Virus record (IMG/VR): IMGVR_UViG_3300020463_000022
Span: 1-61,441 of that record
Source: a virus
DNA length: 61,441 nt
Strand: one strand, 5' to 3'
This document shows, piece after piece, positions 26,014 to 37,814 of the stretch; position 1 is the first letter of the stretch, and each line of letters begins with the position of its first letter. Under the pieces are notes generated by a model. It ran no database searches. It worked only from the letters and a program-made list of their open reading frames with translations, and was not told the DNA's origin. The position numbers were made by a program, and so were the translations under genes.

Positions 26014-26871
26014 ATGAGTATGACTGATCAGCAATATTATTCTACAAGCTCCAATTATGGAGCAGCACAGTTTGTTAGCATGAAGGATGTAGTCAATAAT
26101 TTTTACATGTTTTATGTTGGAGATGATAAAGTCATTAGTAATGTAAAAAGATATGATGTTCTTTTTCATGTAAAAAGAGCCATACAGGAATTAAATTATG
26201 ACGCTTTAAAAGACGTAAAAGCTTTAGAGCTGGAGCTTCCAACAAACCTACAGTTAACACTTCCAAAAGACTTTGTAAAGCTTGTGAGGCTGTCTTGGGT
26301 GGATGACATTGGGAAGCTTAGACCTTTAATGGTTGACAATAGAACAACGATAGCCACAGCATATTTACAAGATAACAATTATAATATTCTTTTTGATGGA
26401 AATGGAGCTGCATTAGAGGGAACTTCTTTTATAGACGAAAAGCTAGGCGCTATCAATACAAATCAACAAGACTACTCGTCCTCCTTAAGTGACGAATTTT
26501 TTGGAAGAAGGTTTGGATTAGACACGTCGGTAGCAAATGTAAATGGTAAATACAATATAGACAAAAAGAAAGGTGTAATAAGATTTAGCAGCGAGGTTAA
26601 AGGAAAGCATGTTGTTATAGAATATATATGTGATGGTATTGACTATCTTACAGAAGACGAATTAAAGATTAATAAACTCACAGAGGATTATATATACAAG
26701 CATGTTGCCCACCAAATTGTTAGCCATAAGTTTGGTGTACAAGAATTTATAGTCAGGAGACTGAAAAATGAAGCTTTTGCTGCCATGAAGAATATGAAAA
26801 TTAGAATGATGGACATACATCCTTTTGATTTAATACAATCTTTAAAAGGTAGAAACAAGTGGATTAAATAA
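26014..26871 (+). CDS. Head-tail adaptor-like protein (P22 gp4 / T7 gp11 position)
   Basis: 285 residues. Features [20 protein letters not shown] then [21 protein letters not shown], the RAIxxLxxD...LPxDxxxxxR pattern of head-to-tail adaptors, and a helical C-terminus ([21 protein letters not shown]). The last base is shared with the ATG of the tail nozzle gene, which this protein would dock to the portal. Confidence 0.7.
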   Translation: MSMTDQQYYSTSSNYGAAQFVSMKDVVNNFYMFYVGDDKVISNVKRYDVLFHVKRAIQELNYDALKDVKALELELPTNLQLTLPKDFVKLVRLSWVDDIGKLRPLMVDNRTTIATAYLQDNNYNILFDGNGAALEGTSFIDEKLGAINTNQQDYSSSLSDEFFGRRFGLDTSVANVNGKYNIDKKKGVIRFSSEVKGKHVVIEYICDGIDYLTEDELKINKLTEDYIYKHVAHQIVSHKFGVQEFIVRRLKNEAFAAMKNMKIRMMDIHPFDLIQSLKGRNKWIK

Positions 26872-29800
26872 TGAAATTAAAAAACATATTTTCTGCAGGT
26901 AAAATGAACAAGGACTCAGACGAGAGGCTTGTTCAGAATGGAGAGTTTAGGGACGCTTTAAACGTAAAAGTTGCTAACTCCTCAGGTTCTGATGTTGGTG
27001 CTGTTGAAAATGAAATTTCTAATGCAGTGTTGTCTAGTTTAAGCATGGGAAACAATGCGATCTGTATTGGATCTGTTGCTGACGATGTAAATAACAAGAT
27101 ATATTGGTTTGTAAGATCTGACCTAGGAAGCTACATCTGTGAGTATGATTCTGACAATAACACATCAACATTTGTTCTTATAGACACAAGAACCGGACAC
27201 AATAATGTTTTAAATTTTACAAAAACTAATTTTATTGAGTCAAATATACTTATAGACATTGACAACAATAAAAGGTTTTTATTTTTTACAGACGGACTAA
27301 ATCCTCCTAGACGGGTTGAAATTGATTCTGCCAAACTTATAGATGGAAATGATTTTGATAAATACGACATAGATGTTGTACAAAAACCCCCGCTATATCC
27401 TCCAGTCTTAACGCTACAAAGCGCAACAAATGAAGAAAATACTATAGAGGAAAGGTTCGTTTACTTTGCTTACAGGTATAAATATAAGCACGGAGAGTAC
27501 AGTGCTTTGTCTCCTTTTTCGGAAGTAGCTTTTTTCCCTAAATCTTTTTCTATAGATTTTTCTACTGGACTGAATAAGTCTATGGTAAACGCAAATGGTT
27601 CTGTAAGCATACAGTTTGATACAGGGTCAAAAAACGTCACAGACATAGATATTGTTTTTAAAGAAAGCAACTCTAGTAATTTATATATTGTAGAGTCTAT
27701 AAATAAGCAAGACGAATCTTACGGTAATAATGCAACCCAAAACTTTTTATTTCAAAACTCTAAAATATATAAAGTCCTTCCAGAAAAAGAACTTTTTAGA
27801 GTATACGATAACGTGCCTTTAAAAGCAAAAACCCAACAACTTATAGGCAACAGAATTGTTTATGCAAACTATGTAGAAAATTTTAATCTTATTGATGCTA
27901 ATGGCAACAAAGTAAAACCAGCGATTAATTTACAAGCAACAACTACAGCTATAACAACACCTCCAGTTTCGAGCGTAAAAAGCAACAAAGACTACGAGGC
28001 TGGTATTGTTTACTTAGATGATTACGGAAGAGCCACGACTGTTGTTACCTCATCTCAGTCCAGCACAAACGTCCCTTTAAGTAATCAAAAATTACAAAAC
28101 AAACTGCAGATAACAATAAATCATTTGCCTCCTGCTTTTGCAAAAAAATACAGAGTATATATAAAGCAAAGCAAAGGCAACTACGAAAGCATATCCCCTG
28201 CAATATTTTATGAAGAACAGGAAACTGGATATGTTTATGTTCAGTTAAACGGTAACGACAAAAACAAAATAAAAGAAGGGGAATTTCTTGTAGTAAAAGC
28301 AGACTCTAGAGGTGTTAAAACTGGCCTTATAGAGACTCAGGTTTTAGAAATGAAAGACCAGCTTATTAATTTTTTAGAAGACAGCACCTATCCAGGAGCC
28401 AATGATCCGCCGATTGCACAGCAGTCAGGGTTTTATGCTAAATTTAAACCAAGTGGATATAGTCTTTCTATAGATGATTTTATTAGAACAGAACATACTG
28501 ATTATGACGATTCTAGTAACGGAAGAGATAATCCTTTAGGTATACAGTTTACATCTTCAGTAGTTGAAGGTCCTTTTTATTATGGAACAAATGGAGCGGT
28601 AACTGATGTAACTCTTGGTGGAACATACACTATCTCTGAGGAGTTTGCTAGAATTAGGGTTGAAATTGATGGAATAAATGTAGATGTTAATGGAGATGGT
28701 TCTTTGATAGTTGATACATTTCAGTGGTCAGTCGACACCCTTGACAATGACGGCACAAACACTTTGAGCGCAACAAACCTAACTATTACGCCAGGAACGC
28801 CAATAGCTCTTACTGGGTCTGGGCTTACAATTGATTTTGCTGCTGCAACGGGCCATACAATAGGAGACAGGTGGATGTTTAACGCTAGACCCTCAACAAT
28901 AAATGCCCTTTACACTAACGCAAGTGTAAGAGATGAAAGAGCTTTTTCAACATTTAGAAGTTTTCCTCAAGCAGAAGAAGAAATAGGATTGGGGACAATT
29001 ATAAATTTTACATACGACGAGTATAATAGGGGAGATCAGTTTGTAACACATGAGTTTGTAGTTAATCAAACGTTTAAAAACTTAGAAGAGTGGTATCATG
29101 AAAGTGGAGCCAAGGCAATATTAAATCCTGATATTCCTGAAAACAGAATATTTTTCCTAAGAGGAACATATGGCTCTAATCAGTCTGTTATAAATAATTC
29201 TTTGACCAGTGACCTTTTAATGATTATACGCTCTAAATTTCAGCAAAATACATCAATAAGCAAAAGAGTTAAAGTAAACAACACATTTGTTTTACTTACT
29301 AGACAAACAACTGATATAATAAATTTAGAAACAAAACCAGAAACAATAAACTCTGAGATATTTTATGAGCTTCCGGCTACATACAATATAAATAGTCAAG
29401 GGTATCATGAAGCACCCTCCGGAGGAACAACCCAAACAGATTCAACTCAAGCTACTTTCGAGCTTCCGTTTTTTAATTGTTTTTCATGGGGAAATTGTGT
29501 CGAGTCATATAAAATAAAAGATGATTTTAATGCTAAGTTTTTTGAGCCAGAAAATAGGCCATCATCAAACTTAAAGGATTATAAACAAAATAACAGAACA
29601 ACTTCTTTGACCTATAGCAACGTTTATGATCAAACAACAAAATATAATGGATTAAATGAGTTTAATCTGTCTACTGCAAATTACAAAGACATGGATGACT
29701 TCTATGGAAGCATCAACAAGATTGTCGGAAGAGAATCAGATTTGGTTGTGTTTCAGGAAAACAGAGTTTCTAAGCTGTTGTTTAACAAAAGTGTTTTATT

Positions 29801-32800
29801 TAACGCTGACGGAAGTGGCAACGTTGCTGCTAGTACAAATATTTTAGGGCAAGATGTTCCTTATCTTGGTGAATATGGAGTTACAGCCAACCCTTTTGCT
29901 GTAATAATGTGGGGTGGAAGAATATATTTTGTAGATGAAAGAAGGAGGGTTGTTTGCAGGCTATCTAGGGACGGCATAACGCAAATATCAGATTACGGTA
30001 TGCTTGATTTTTTTGGAGATGCTTTAAAAGCAACTCCTGAAGTTATAGGCGCATATGATCCAACAGATAGGTCTTATTCTTTATCACTTCGTGGTACCCA
30101 AGAAGAATGGAGAGAAGATGAGGTTGAGTGTGAGATTTTATACGATAGCACTGATACAGATGGCGACGGCACTGTTGATTCTATTGATACAGACGACGAT
30201 AACGACGGCGTGCTTGATACGGCAGACGCATTCCCATTAGACTCAACAGAGAGCGTCGATACGGATGGAGATGGCGTTGGTAATAACGCTGATACAGATG
30301 ATGACGGTGATGGGGTTGATGACGCTCAAGATGCGTTCCCATTAGATTCTTCTGAGACAACCGACACAGACTCTGATGGGACAGGAGATAACGCTGACAC
30401 AGACGATGATGGTGATGGTGTATTAGATGTTAATGAAGGAGATATGGATGGAGATGGTATTGATGACAATGATGACACCGATACTGACGGAGACGGCACG
30501 CCCAACTCAACCGACACTGATGACGACAATGATGGTGTTCCAGACGCAAGCGACGCTTTACCAACGAACCCAAATGAAACAGTTGACACGGATGGTGATG
30601 GGATAGGAAACAACCAAGACACAGACGACGACGGTGACGGGGTATTGGACACAGCAGACGCATTTCCTCTAGATTCCACTGAAAGTGTAGATACTGATGG
30701 TGACGGAGTTGGCAATAATGCAGACACAGATGACGACGGTGATGGAGTGCTTGATACTGCAGATGCGTTTCCTTTAGATTCCACAGAGACAACTGACTCT
30801 GATAGTGATGGCGTCGGTGATAATGCAGATCCTGATGACGATAACGACGGCATACCTGATGTTGCAGAAACTGATACCGATAGAGATGGAGTTCCAGATG
30901 AACAAGACGCTGATAGCGATAACGATGGAGTATTAGATTCTAGTGATGCTTTTCCCACGGATCCAAATGAAACGACAGACACAGATTCTGATGGCATAGG
31001 TGACAATGCCGATACTGACGATGACGGTGATGGTGTATTAGATACAGCTGATGCGTTTCCTTTAGACTCTACAGAGACTGTTGATACAGATAGTGATGGA
31101 ACTGGTGATAACGCTGATACGGATGACGATAATGACGGCGTTTTAGATACTCAAGATGCATTCCCGCTTGATGCGACAGAAACTACGGATACAGATTCCG
31201 ATGGTACGGGGGACAATGCAGACACAGACGATGATAACGATGGAGTTTTAGATGTACAAGATGCGTTCCCATTAGACTCAACAGAAAGTGTAGATACAGA
31301 TAGTGATGGCATAGGAAATAATGCAGACACGGATGATGACGGAGATGGAGTTGCTGATTCAAGCGATGCATTCCCGCTAGACGCAACCGAAAGCGTTGAT
31401 ACAGATAGCGATGGAATTGGTGACAATGCGGATACTGATGATGACAATGATGGAACACTCGATACGTCAGATGCATTTCCACTAGATGCGTCAGAGACAA
31501 CTGATACAGATGGCGACGGAACAGGCGACAATGCAGATACAGATGATGATAATGATGGCACTCCGGACTCTTCTGATGCGTTCCCGCTAGATGCAACTGA
31601 AACTACAGACACTGACAGTGATGGTATTGGGGACAATGCAGATACAGATGATGACAATGATGGGGTACTTGATAGCGCAGACGCTTTTCCTTTAGACGCA
31701 ACTGAAACAACAGATACAGATTCTGATGGTATCGGAGATAATGCTGATTTAGATGACGATGGAGACGGTATAAGTGATGCTTATGAAACGCAGCTAGGGA
31801 CAAATCCTTTAGACAGCACAGATACTCCAACAGACACAGATTCTGATGGCATACCAAACGCTATAGATACAGACGATGACAATGACGGGACTCCAGATGC
31901 CAGTGATGCTTTCCCTCTCGATTCTACAGAAACAACAGATACGGATTCTGATGGCACTGGAGATAACGCCGATACTGATGATGATAATGACGGAGTTCCA
32001 GATGCAGATGAAATAGCTGCAGGAACAGACCCTTTGGATAGTACTAGCACTCCCCCTGACACTGACGGAGATGGAACGTATGACTATCTAGACACAGACG
32101 ATGATAACGATGGTGTGTTAGATGTGAATGACGCTTTCCCGCTAGATGCCTCTGAAAGTGTAGATACCGATGGAGATGGTGTTGGTAATAATGCCGATAC
32201 GGATGACGATAATGATGGACTAACTGACGCTCAAGAAGCAACAGCTGGAACAAACCCATTACTTGCTGATACAGACAGTGACTTTATAGTTGACTCTGTT
32301 GACCCTGCTCCTTTAGATGGCTCTAATCCAACAGTCAGTGATACTTCAGGGGGAGGAAGAAGCACCTCTTGTCCTCCAACAGAAACACATCATTTCTTTC
32401 CAAACTCAACTGGACTATATGGAACGTCAAATAATAGGCTTACATCAGACTTTTTTAATGACAATGAGAGTCAAACAGATTCAGCCTTAGGCCTTATACC
32501 TATAGCTTCTTCAGCTGTTAGGGTAAGCGAGTATACATATATGCCTTATGCAGGCGGTGCTGTTCTTATGTCGTCTGTTAATTTAACAGACACTCCTAAA
32601 TTTAGTGATGCACTAAATGGAAACACTACTGGTTTAACAATCTATGATAGGCTTATTACAAAATCAGCAGCTGTATCTGCAGGGTACACAATAGGAATAA
32701 TGAGAAACAGGGATGAATCTGCAAAACCTTTAACTGGTCAAAGCATAAATGATATACCTGATGACGCAATATTAGAAGCGCATACTACAGACCTTGTGCC

Positions 32801-34046
32801 CCATGGCAATTCAGGAATTAAACCAAACAACGTAACTAGCGCAATTGCAATATGCGTTCCTGTTGGATTTAAAGAAATAACAGTGTTAACCTCAGTAAAT
32901 TCTAACGTAAGAGTAAAAAACCAGTTATCATACCCCAATCAGCAATTCCCTTTAATGGTTGGCACATTGAGCACATATTGTAATACTAGATGGTTTGAGG
33001 TTATCGGAAGTTTATCTTCTACTCAACAGCTTACTTCTACTGGACATCCAACCCCTACGCAGTCTTTGACTTTTCCACAAGTAACTGCATATGCAGGAGG
33101 ATCCGGAGCTGGTGCTGATACTTTTGTTTTTGGTTCCAGCGTAGTTACTCACCTTAACCAAGCCCCACCATTACCATATCGTACTGCTAATTTTGTAAGC
33201 GGAACAGATTCGTTTATAGTGTCTGGGGTTAACACAGCAGCATCCAACCAGCACAGTTTTAAAGTGGGGCCTGGATTTAGATCAACCAACTTTAATCAAG
33301 GAACAATTAAGTTACATACATACTACAATACACTTCCCCCTGTAACTATAAATATTAAAAACAGAGATTTTGGACAAACATATAACAGTACAGCTCAAAT
33401 AGTCGCTTCATCTCCTTCTGGAGACATAGGGTCTGGAGTGTCCGTTGACTCAAATGGAAACATTACAGTAAGCTCTATGGGAAGTACAAGTTACACCAAC
33501 ACACTTTCTCATCCAGATGATTCTACCGTTACAATTCACACAGGAAGTTTTACTTATGATAATAACGGTCAAAAAGTGTATACGCCATTTAAGGCTCAGT
33601 TTATAAGCCTTGATACATTAGGAGACCAGGGCTGGAAGCTTCAAAGAACTGGATCTGGTTTTAACAACAACACTCCTGCGACTGTTGGTCAAACAGAATC
33701 TAGTCTTGGAAGTGACAGTACAACAGGATCTGCACTGCCTTTTAGTCAATGGGGTGATACTACGGTTATATCAAATGGAGCCTTTGTTACAAATTCAGGG
33801 TCTGGATTAAAGTTAATAGGTGGAACTTTCTTTGATAACACTGGAAATATGACGGGGACTGTAGATGTTACGATTAAAGTAGTATTAAGCGTGATAGACT
33901 TTGTTCCAAAATTCGGATTATTGGTAATTACAGATGACACTCCACCTACTATTTCTAATGCAGTTACGTCAATATTTTATCAGAGAGATTATTTTAATAA
34001 TACGCTACAACCATTTGTTGGTAAAACCATAACTATAAACATATAG
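26871..34046 (+). CDS. Giant tail nozzle / stabilization protein with TSP3 repeat tract
   Basis: 2391 residues. The first about 1090 residues start [20 protein letters not shown] then [10 protein letters not shown], the hallmark start of podovirus nozzle proteins that form beta-propeller tails (P22 gp10 / T7 gp12 type), with repeated YLDDYGR and FNGLNEF-like strand motifs. Residues about 1095-1817 are about 19 acidic thrombospondin type 3-like units (see separate entry). Residues about 1818-2391 form an unassigned Ser/Thr-rich domain with one Cys near its start. The TSP3 block would likely form a long, calcium-rigidified stalk projecting from or inside the tail. Confidence 0.8.
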   Translation: MKLKNIFSAGKMNKDSDERLVQNGEFRDALNVKVANSSGSDVGAVENEISNAVLSSLSMGNNAICIGSVADDVNNKIYWFVRSDLGSYICEYDSDNNTSTFVLIDTRTGHNNVLNFTKTNFIESNILIDIDNNKRFLFFTDGLNPPRRVEIDSAKLIDGNDFDKYDIDVVQKPPLYPPVLTLQSATNEENTIEERFVYFAYRYKYKHGEYSALSPFSEVAFFPKSFSIDFSTGLNKSMVNANGSVSIQFDTGSKNVTDIDIVFKESNSSNLYIVESINKQDESYGNNATQNFLFQNSKIYKVLPEKELFRVYDNVPLKAKTQQLIGNRIVYANYVENFNLIDANGNKVKPAINLQATTTAITTPPVSSVKSNKDYEAGIVYLDDYGRATTVVTSSQSSTNVPLSNQKLQNKLQITINHLPPAFAKKYRVYIKQSKGNYESISPAIFYEEQETGYVYVQLNGNDKNKIKEGEFLVVKADSRGVKTGLIETQVLEMKDQLINFLEDSTYPGANDPPIAQQSGFYAKFKPSGYSLSIDDFIRTEHTDYDDSSNGRDNPLGIQFTSSVVEGPFYYGTNGAVTDVTLGGTYTISEEFARIRVEIDGINVDVNGDGSLIVDTFQWSVDTLDNDGTNTLSATNLTITPGTPIALTGSGLTIDFAAATGHTIGDRWMFNARPSTINALYTNASVRDERAFSTFRSFPQAEEEIGLGTIINFTYDEYNRGDQFVTHEFVVNQTFKNLEEWYHESGAKAILNPDIPENRIFFLRGTYGSNQSVINNSLTSDLLMIIRSKFQQNTSISKRVKVNNTFVLLTRQTTDIINLETKPETINSEIFYELPATYNINSQGYHEAPSGGTTQTDSTQATFELPFFNCFSWGNCVESYKIKDDFNAKFFEPENRPSSNLKDYKQNNRTTSLTYSNVYDQTTKYNGLNEFNLSTANYKDMDDFYGSINKIVGRESDLVVFQENRVSKLLFNKSVLFNADGSGNVAASTNILGQDVPYLGEYGVTANPFAVIMWGGRIYFVDERRRVVCRLSRDGITQISDYGMLDFFGDALKATPEVIGAYDPTDRSYSLSLRGTQEEWREDEVECEILYDSTDTDGDGTVDSIDTDDDNDGVLDTADAFPLDSTESVDTDGDGVGNNADTDDDGDGVDDAQDAFPLDSSETTDTDSDGTGDNADTDDDGDGVLDVNEGDMDGDGIDDNDDTDTDGDGTPNSTDTDDDNDGVPDASDALPTNPNETVDTDGDGIGNNQDTDDDGDGVLDTADAFPLDSTESVDTDGDGVGNNADTDDDGDGVLDTADAFPLDSTETTDSDSDGVGDNADPDDDNDGIPDVAETDTDRDGVPDEQDADSDNDGVLDSSDAFPTDPNETTDTDSDGIGDNADTDDDGDGVLDTADAFPLDSTETVDTDSDGTGDNADTDDDNDGVLDTQDAFPLDATETTDTDSDGTGDNADTDDDNDGVLDVQDAFPLDSTESVDTDSDGIGNNADTDDDGDGVADSSDAFPLDATESVDTDSDGIGDNADTDDDNDGTLDTSDAFPLDASETTDTDGDGTGDNADTDDDNDGTPDSSDAFPLDATETTDTDSDGIGDNADTDDDNDGVLDSADAFPLDATETTDTDSDGIGDNADLDDDGDGISDAYETQLGTNPLDSTDTPTDTDSDGIPNAIDTDDDNDGTPDASDAFPLDSTETTDTDSDGTGDNADTDDDNDGVPDADEIAAGTDPLDSTSTPPDTDGDGTYDYLDTDDDNDGVLDVNDAFPLDASESVDTDGDGVGNNADTDDDNDGLTDAQEATAGTNPLLADTDSDFIVDSVDPAPLDGSNPTVSDTSGGGRSTSCPPTETHHFFPNSTGLYGTSNNRLTSDFFNDNESQTDSALGLIPIASSAVRVSEYTYMPYAGGAVLMSSVNLTDTPKFSDALNGNTTGLTIYDRLITKSAAVSAGYTIGIMRNRDESAKPLTGQSINDIPDDAILEAHTTDLVPHGNSGIKPNNVTSAIAICVPVGFKEITVLTSVNSNVRVKNQLSYPNQQFPLMVGTLSTYCNTRWFEVIGSLSSTQQLTSTGHPTPTQSLTFPQVTAYAGGSGAGADTFVFGSSVVTHLNQAPPLPYRTANFVSGTDSFIVSGVNTAASNQHSFKVGPGFRSTNFNQGTIKLHTYYNTLPPVTINIKNRDFGQTYNSTAQIVASSPSGDIGSGVSVDSNGNITVSSMGSTSYTNTLSHPDDSTVTIHTGSFTYDNNGQKVYTPFKAQFISLDTLGDQGWKLQRTGSGFNNNTPATVGQTESSLGSDSTTGSALPFSQWGDTTVISNGAFVTNSGSGLKLIGGTFFDNTGNMTGTVDVTIKVVLSVIDFVPKFGLLVITDDTPPTISNAVTSIFYQRDYFNNTLQPFVGKTITINI
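30153..32321 (+). repeat. TSP3-like calcium-binding repeat tract, 105-bp period
   Basis: Protein unit of 35 residues, [19 protein letters not shown] followed by [16 protein letters not shown]. About 19 units are visible; units 3 and 6 carry extra DxDxDG blocks, and units 14 and 16 swap AFPLD for a TNPLD/TDPLD variant. Period checked on DNA: the GAT of one unit at 31188 and of the next at 31293, exactly 105 bp apart. Codons differ strongly between units (GAT/GAC, ACA/ACT/ACG/ACC), so the protein repeat is kept while the DNA repeat has decayed. Paired DxDxDG loops are the calcium ligands in thrombospondins. Confidence 0.95.
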
Positions 34047-34048
34047 AT

Positions 34049-35011
34049 ATGAAATATAGATCAGGATACAGAAAAGTTAAAACTCTAAGGAAGTATGTTA
34101 ATGGAAAGCCTACCAACATAACTAAAGCTAATGTGGCTTCAGACACTGATTATATCGAAAAATATTTGTCTGACGAATGCCCCGTTAATACGCTTCCATC
34201 TGGGATAACTGTTACCCCAACAACGCCATCTACTCAGGCATACAAGAATCCAACAGTTACTGGTTCAAACAACTATACGGTAAGCTTTAGTGAGTATGTG
34301 AATGGATGGACATCGTTTCACTCATGGATACCAGAGTCTATGGTTAATATGAATGGGGATTTTTTCACATTTAAAAGCGGTCAGCTGTATAAACATCATG
34401 CAAATGACGCCAACAGGAACAACTTTTATGGAGTGACCTATCCATCCGAACTTGAATTTGTCACAAACACTGCTCCATCAGAAAGAAAAATATTTAAAAC
34501 AGTCGAAATAGAAGGGGATACAAAAAATTGGGATGTGACTGTAATTACAGACCAAGACAGCGGACATGTAAGTAAAGCATCTTTTAGCGAACAAGAAGGG
34601 GTGTATAGAACATACATAAGAAGAAACTCTGCTGACATTGGAAACACAGAGCTCTTGTCTGTTCAAGGTATTGGCATGGCTTTAGTTGTTTCTGGCAATA
34701 ATTATACATTTGGTGAGGTTCCCTCTGAGGTTTCTGTTGGAGACTCACTATTTAAAGCAACATCCTCAGGCACATATCAATTAGTAGGAACAATATCCAC
34801 GGTAACACCTGGAGCCTCAAATACGGTTGTGGCTACGTCTGCTTCGGCAATTACCCCGTCTGTAAATGATTTTATGTTTGCTGCAAAATCTCCAGTAGCC
34901 GAATCATATGGACTAAAAGGATATTTTGCAAAAGTTAAGATATCAAATACAAGCACCTCAAAGGTTGAGGTATACGCAGTGAACACGGAAGCAGCGAAAA
35001 GCTTCCCCTAA
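34049..35011 (+). CDS. Tail structural protein linked to the nozzle
   Basis: 320 residues, two bases after the giant gene. The block YVNGWTSFHSWIPESMVNMNGDFF then TFKSGQLYKHH resembles the C-terminal region of tail stabilization proteins in Bacteroidetes podoviruses, including crAss-like phages, here as a separate gene. This may mean the ancestral nozzle gene was split by the TSP3-containing extension. Remaining sequence is beta-rich. Confidence 0.65.
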   Translation: MKYRSGYRKVKTLRKYVNGKPTNITKANVASDTDYIEKYLSDECPVNTLPSGITVTPTTPSTQAYKNPTVTGSNNYTVSFSEYVNGWTSFHSWIPESMVNMNGDFFTFKSGQLYKHHANDANRNNFYGVTYPSELEFVTNTAPSERKIFKTVEIEGDTKNWDVTVITDQDSGHVSKASFSEQEGVYRTYIRRNSADIGNTELLSVQGIGMALVVSGNNYTFGEVPSEVSVGDSLFKATSSGTYQLVGTISTVTPGASNTVVATSASAITPSVNDFMFAAKSPVAESYGLKGYFAKVKISNTSTSKVEVYAVNTEAAKSFP

Positions 35012-35018
35012 TATTTAG

Positions 35019-35026
35019 TATATTTG
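35019..35026 (+). promoter_or_regulatory. Candidate -7 box before the GNAT gene
   Basis: TATATTTG matches TAnnTTTG, 5 nt upstream of ATG 35032, again a near-leaderless layout. No clear -33 element. Confidence 0.45.
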
Positions 35027-35031
35027 CAATA

Positions 35032-35433
35032 ATGAATTTTAACATAAGAAAAGTAAAAGACTCTGATTACGAGAGTATTTTATTAAAGTGGTGGAAAGAT
35101 TGGGGATGGGAGGCCCCGCCAAAAGATTTTTTACCACAAACCGGATTGATTGTTTCAAAAGAAGATCAAGATATATGTGCGGGTTTTATGTACCTCACTA
35201 ACTCAAAAGTGGCACTTACAGAGTTTATTGTGTCAAACAAAGAGTATAAAGAGAAGGATAGAGGGCTTGCAATTGATTTTTTAATTGATTGTATTGTAAC
35301 TTTAGCAGATAACAATGGGTGTAAGTATGCTCATGTAATTTTAAAAAACCAAAGGCTCTTAAATAGATATAAAAGAGCTGGATATATAGAGTCAGACACA
35401 AAAGTAACTGAAATGATTAAAGTATGGCAATAG
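35032..35433 (+). CDS. GNAT-family acetyltransferase-like protein
   Basis: 133 residues. N-terminal IRKVKDSDYESILLKWWKD, central strand TEFIVSNKEYKEKDRGLAIDF resembling the acetyl-CoA loop in degenerate form (R-G-L-A in place of QxxGxG/A), and a C-terminal strand FKRAGYIE-like segment. GNAT-like genes occur in the structural block of many marine podoviruses; substrate unknown. Overlaps the next gene by 10 bp. Confidence 0.75.
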   Translation: MNFNIRKVKDSDYESILLKWWKDWGWEAPPKDFLPQTGLIVSKEDQDICAGFMYLTNSKVALTEFIVSNKEYKEKDRGLAIDFLIDCIVTLADNNGCKYAHVILKNQRLLNRYKRAGYIESDTKVTEMIKVWQ

Positions 35434-36113
35434 CAACAGGTACAGCGATAGCTTTAGGAGTGTCAGCAGCAGCAGGTGCGGCAAATGCAATATCTGGAGC
35501 TTCAAGAGCAAGAAAAGCAAAACAAGCAATAGATAATTTTCAAAGACAAGACCTTAGAAATGAAGCAGATGATTTAAGAGTTTCAACTTTGGGAGCTGAA
35601 TTACAAACTGAAGAGGCTCAAAGAAGGTTTGCTACTTCGGTTGATGCTTTACAAGCTGGAGGAGTAAGAGGTTTAGTCGGTGGGTTAGGTCGTGCTGAAC
35701 AGGCAGCTAGCCAGGTTCAAAGAAGAATTAGTGCTGATTTAGACAGACAGCAGGCGGCAATAGAGCAAATGCAGTTTCGTGAAGATCAACAGTTAAGGAT
35801 GATGCGTGAAGAAAGGGAGTCACAACAGTTAGGCGCTCTTTACTCTGAGAGACAACAAGGACAACAAATGTTAGCCTCTGGTTTAGGACAAGTAGGGTCA
35901 GCAGCAATGACCGGACTTATGTCTATGGAATCTATGCAAGCAGCAGCTCCTTCAGTAAAATCAACTATGAGTCCTCCTGGGTTTGCTAGCTTAAGTACTG
36001 GTGGAAAAGACTACAGCCAGTTTGGAATGGACACAGTAAAAAAATCACAAAACATAAACACGTCTCTCTCAAACAATCCAAGTGATTTTTCACGTTTCAC
36101 AACAGGTAATTAA
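35424..36113 (+). CDS. Internal virion / ejection protein (T7 gp14-like position)
   Basis: 229 residues. N-terminal hydrophobic Ala/Gly segment (GTAIALGVSAAAGAANAISG) then long Gln/Glu/Arg-rich helices (RRISADLDRQQAAIEQMQF). Small ejection proteins of podoviruses have this membrane-active N-terminus and coiled-coil body. First of three ejection genes in a row. Confidence 0.75.
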   Translation: MAIATGTAIALGVSAAAGAANAISGASRARKAKQAIDNFQRQDLRNEADDLRVSTLGAELQTEEAQRRFATSVDALQAGGVRGLVGGLGRAEQAASQVQRRISADLDRQQAAIEQMQFREDQQLRMMREERESQQLGALYSERQQGQQMLASGLGQVGSAAMTGLMSMESMQAAAPSVKSTMSPPGFASLSTGGKDYSQFGMDTVKKSQNINTSLSNNPSDFSRFTTGN

Positions 36114-36119
36114 TAAAAT

Positions 36120-37808
36120 ATGTCAAGTAGAGGATTATTAGCGGGATATAGAGTAGCAGGAGCAGGACAAGCTCCTATTGTTGATTTATCAGCAAAGGCG
36201 GATGAGGTAGCAAAGTATAAAATGTTATCAGATCAAGTAACCTATGAAAGACAAAAGGCTTTTGATGATGAAAGAAAACAATTTAAAATGGATATGGCGG
36301 ATGCTTATGATGAAACCATATACGAAGATAATTTTGACGACACTGGTATTGCTGATTTAGATGCTGCTGGTACGAAACTACAGGGGCAGGTTAAACAATC
36401 TTATATAGAAAACCAGTATGCTTACGATCAAGGACTTATTGATGAAGCTACATATAAATCAAGAAGCAATAAACTCAAAAGCGAACTAAATCAATTAGGC
36501 GACGTTATAAAAGACGTTAACACCGCAGCTGATAAGTATAAAGAGCTTGAAGAGTCAGGAGATGGAAATGCTGTAAATGGCAAAAAACTTGACATGCTTG
36601 AAAACCTAATGCAAAACTTTAGGGTTACCAGGGGTCCAAATGGCTTGGCTTTAAATACAATAAGAAAAAAAGTTGACGCTGACGGAAACGAAACGGAACA
36701 AACGGAAGAGGTAAGTTTAGGTTTAAGAAACTTTAAAGACTTACTTGACATGAACTCAGGGTTTGACTCTACTACTGCGGTAGAAAACATAGTAAAAAGA
36801 GGGGGTTTTGTTGAGGAGCTTAAAGGATATGGTCGAGGAGCGATAAAAATAACTGATTTTACAAGATCAGAAACGAGTAGAGCTGTAATTGACGCTGAGG
36901 TTGATCAGATGAGTAATAAAGACAAGCTTGATTATTTAATCAAAAAAGGCTTAGTCAAAGAAAGCGATGTGGATGAAGCCGACATATTTTCAAAAGAAAA
37001 CATAAAAAAATATGACGATAAAGTTGCAGAAGCCCTAACGTCAGATTTAGATAGTGAGCTTAAATTCAAACAAAAAAAGGAGTTAGAAGACGATAAATTT
37101 GCTTTAGCAAAATATGATGCTGACCTACGAGCTTCAAACAAACAAAAACCACCTAAAGTACAGGTTTCTGTAAGAGAAGAAATTGGTGATGATAAAGGAG
37201 ATGTAGTACATTACAGCGTAACAGATCCTGAGGGAGTTAAGTTTACTAGTCTTGCTACTTCAGAAAAAATGGTTGATAGGTATAAAAAGGCAGTAGAGTT
37301 AAGTATGAAAGAAGACGGAACACTTGAAGATGTTCCGGAGCAATTCTTCACCGAAGATGTATTTAAAAGTTTAAGTATAAGAAACATGTCAAACAATCTT
37401 GACAAAGGATTTATAGAGATTGATTTCACCTACAATCTGCCTGAAGCCGGACAAGATGTTGAAAGTAAAAGTATGTTTGGCAAAAATTATGCTGATTTAG
37501 ATGATACTCAAAAAAGTCGAGTAGATCAGCAAATAAAAGCACAAGCTTCTCGTGGGGGTGTAAAGGGTGGTTCAAATCTTCAAAGAGGTTCCTTGCAACT
37601 AGATCCAATACAAGACTTTAACACCATTAACGACATAAGAGCAGTGCTGGGTCTTAAAAGTCTATCAAATATAGAAAGGGAACAACTGAGGAAAAATAGA
37701 GCTGCAAAAGCAGCTGCTGCCGCCGCAGGTGGTGGTGGAGCAGGGGGAAGTTTCGGCAGCAAATACAGTGGGGCTACAGGACAAACAGACTCTCAAAGAC
37801 AAAATTAA
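36120..37808 (+). CDS. Internal virion protein (T7 gp15-like position)
   Basis: 562 residues, mostly helical and charged. Starts MSSRGLLAGYRVAGAGQAP, with multiple acidic Lys/Asp helices and an Ala/Gly-rich end (AKAAAAAAGGGGAGGSFGS). Placed between the small ejection protein and the giant one, the conserved order of the podovirus ejectosome. Function from order and composition. Confidence 0.7.
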   Translation: MSSRGLLAGYRVAGAGQAPIVDLSAKADEVAKYKMLSDQVTYERQKAFDDERKQFKMDMADAYDETIYEDNFDDTGIADLDAAGTKLQGQVKQSYIENQYAYDQGLIDEATYKSRSNKLKSELNQLGDVIKDVNTAADKYKELEESGDGNAVNGKKLDMLENLMQNFRVTRGPNGLALNTIRKKVDADGNETEQTEEVSLGLRNFKDLLDMNSGFDSTTAVENIVKRGGFVEELKGYGRGAIKITDFTRSETSRAVIDAEVDQMSNKDKLDYLIKKGLVKESDVDEADIFSKENIKKYDDKVAEALTSDLDSELKFKQKKELEDDKFALAKYDADLRASNKQKPPKVQVSVREEIGDDKGDVVHYSVTDPEGVKFTSLATSEKMVDRYKKAVELSMKEDGTLEDVPEQFFTEDVFKSLSIRNMSNNLDKGFIEIDFTYNLPEAGQDVESKSMFGKNYADLDDTQKSRVDQQIKAQASRGGVKGGSNLQRGSLQLDPIQDFNTINDIRAVLGLKSLSNIEREQLRKNRAAKAAAAAAGGGGAGGSFGSKYSGATGQTDSQRQN

Positions 37809-37814
37809 TTTATC

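Noticed and set aside
30326-32259. Long antisense ORFs with Ser/Pro/Val or His/Leu-rich repeats
   Set aside because: They are mirror images of the TSP3 coding repeat and have no independent support.
30153-32321. Strongly periodic DNA that could suggest a CRISPR or satellite array
   Set aside because: The 105-bp period is in frame within one continuous coding sequence and the DNA units are only loosely alike; it is a protein repeat (TSP3).
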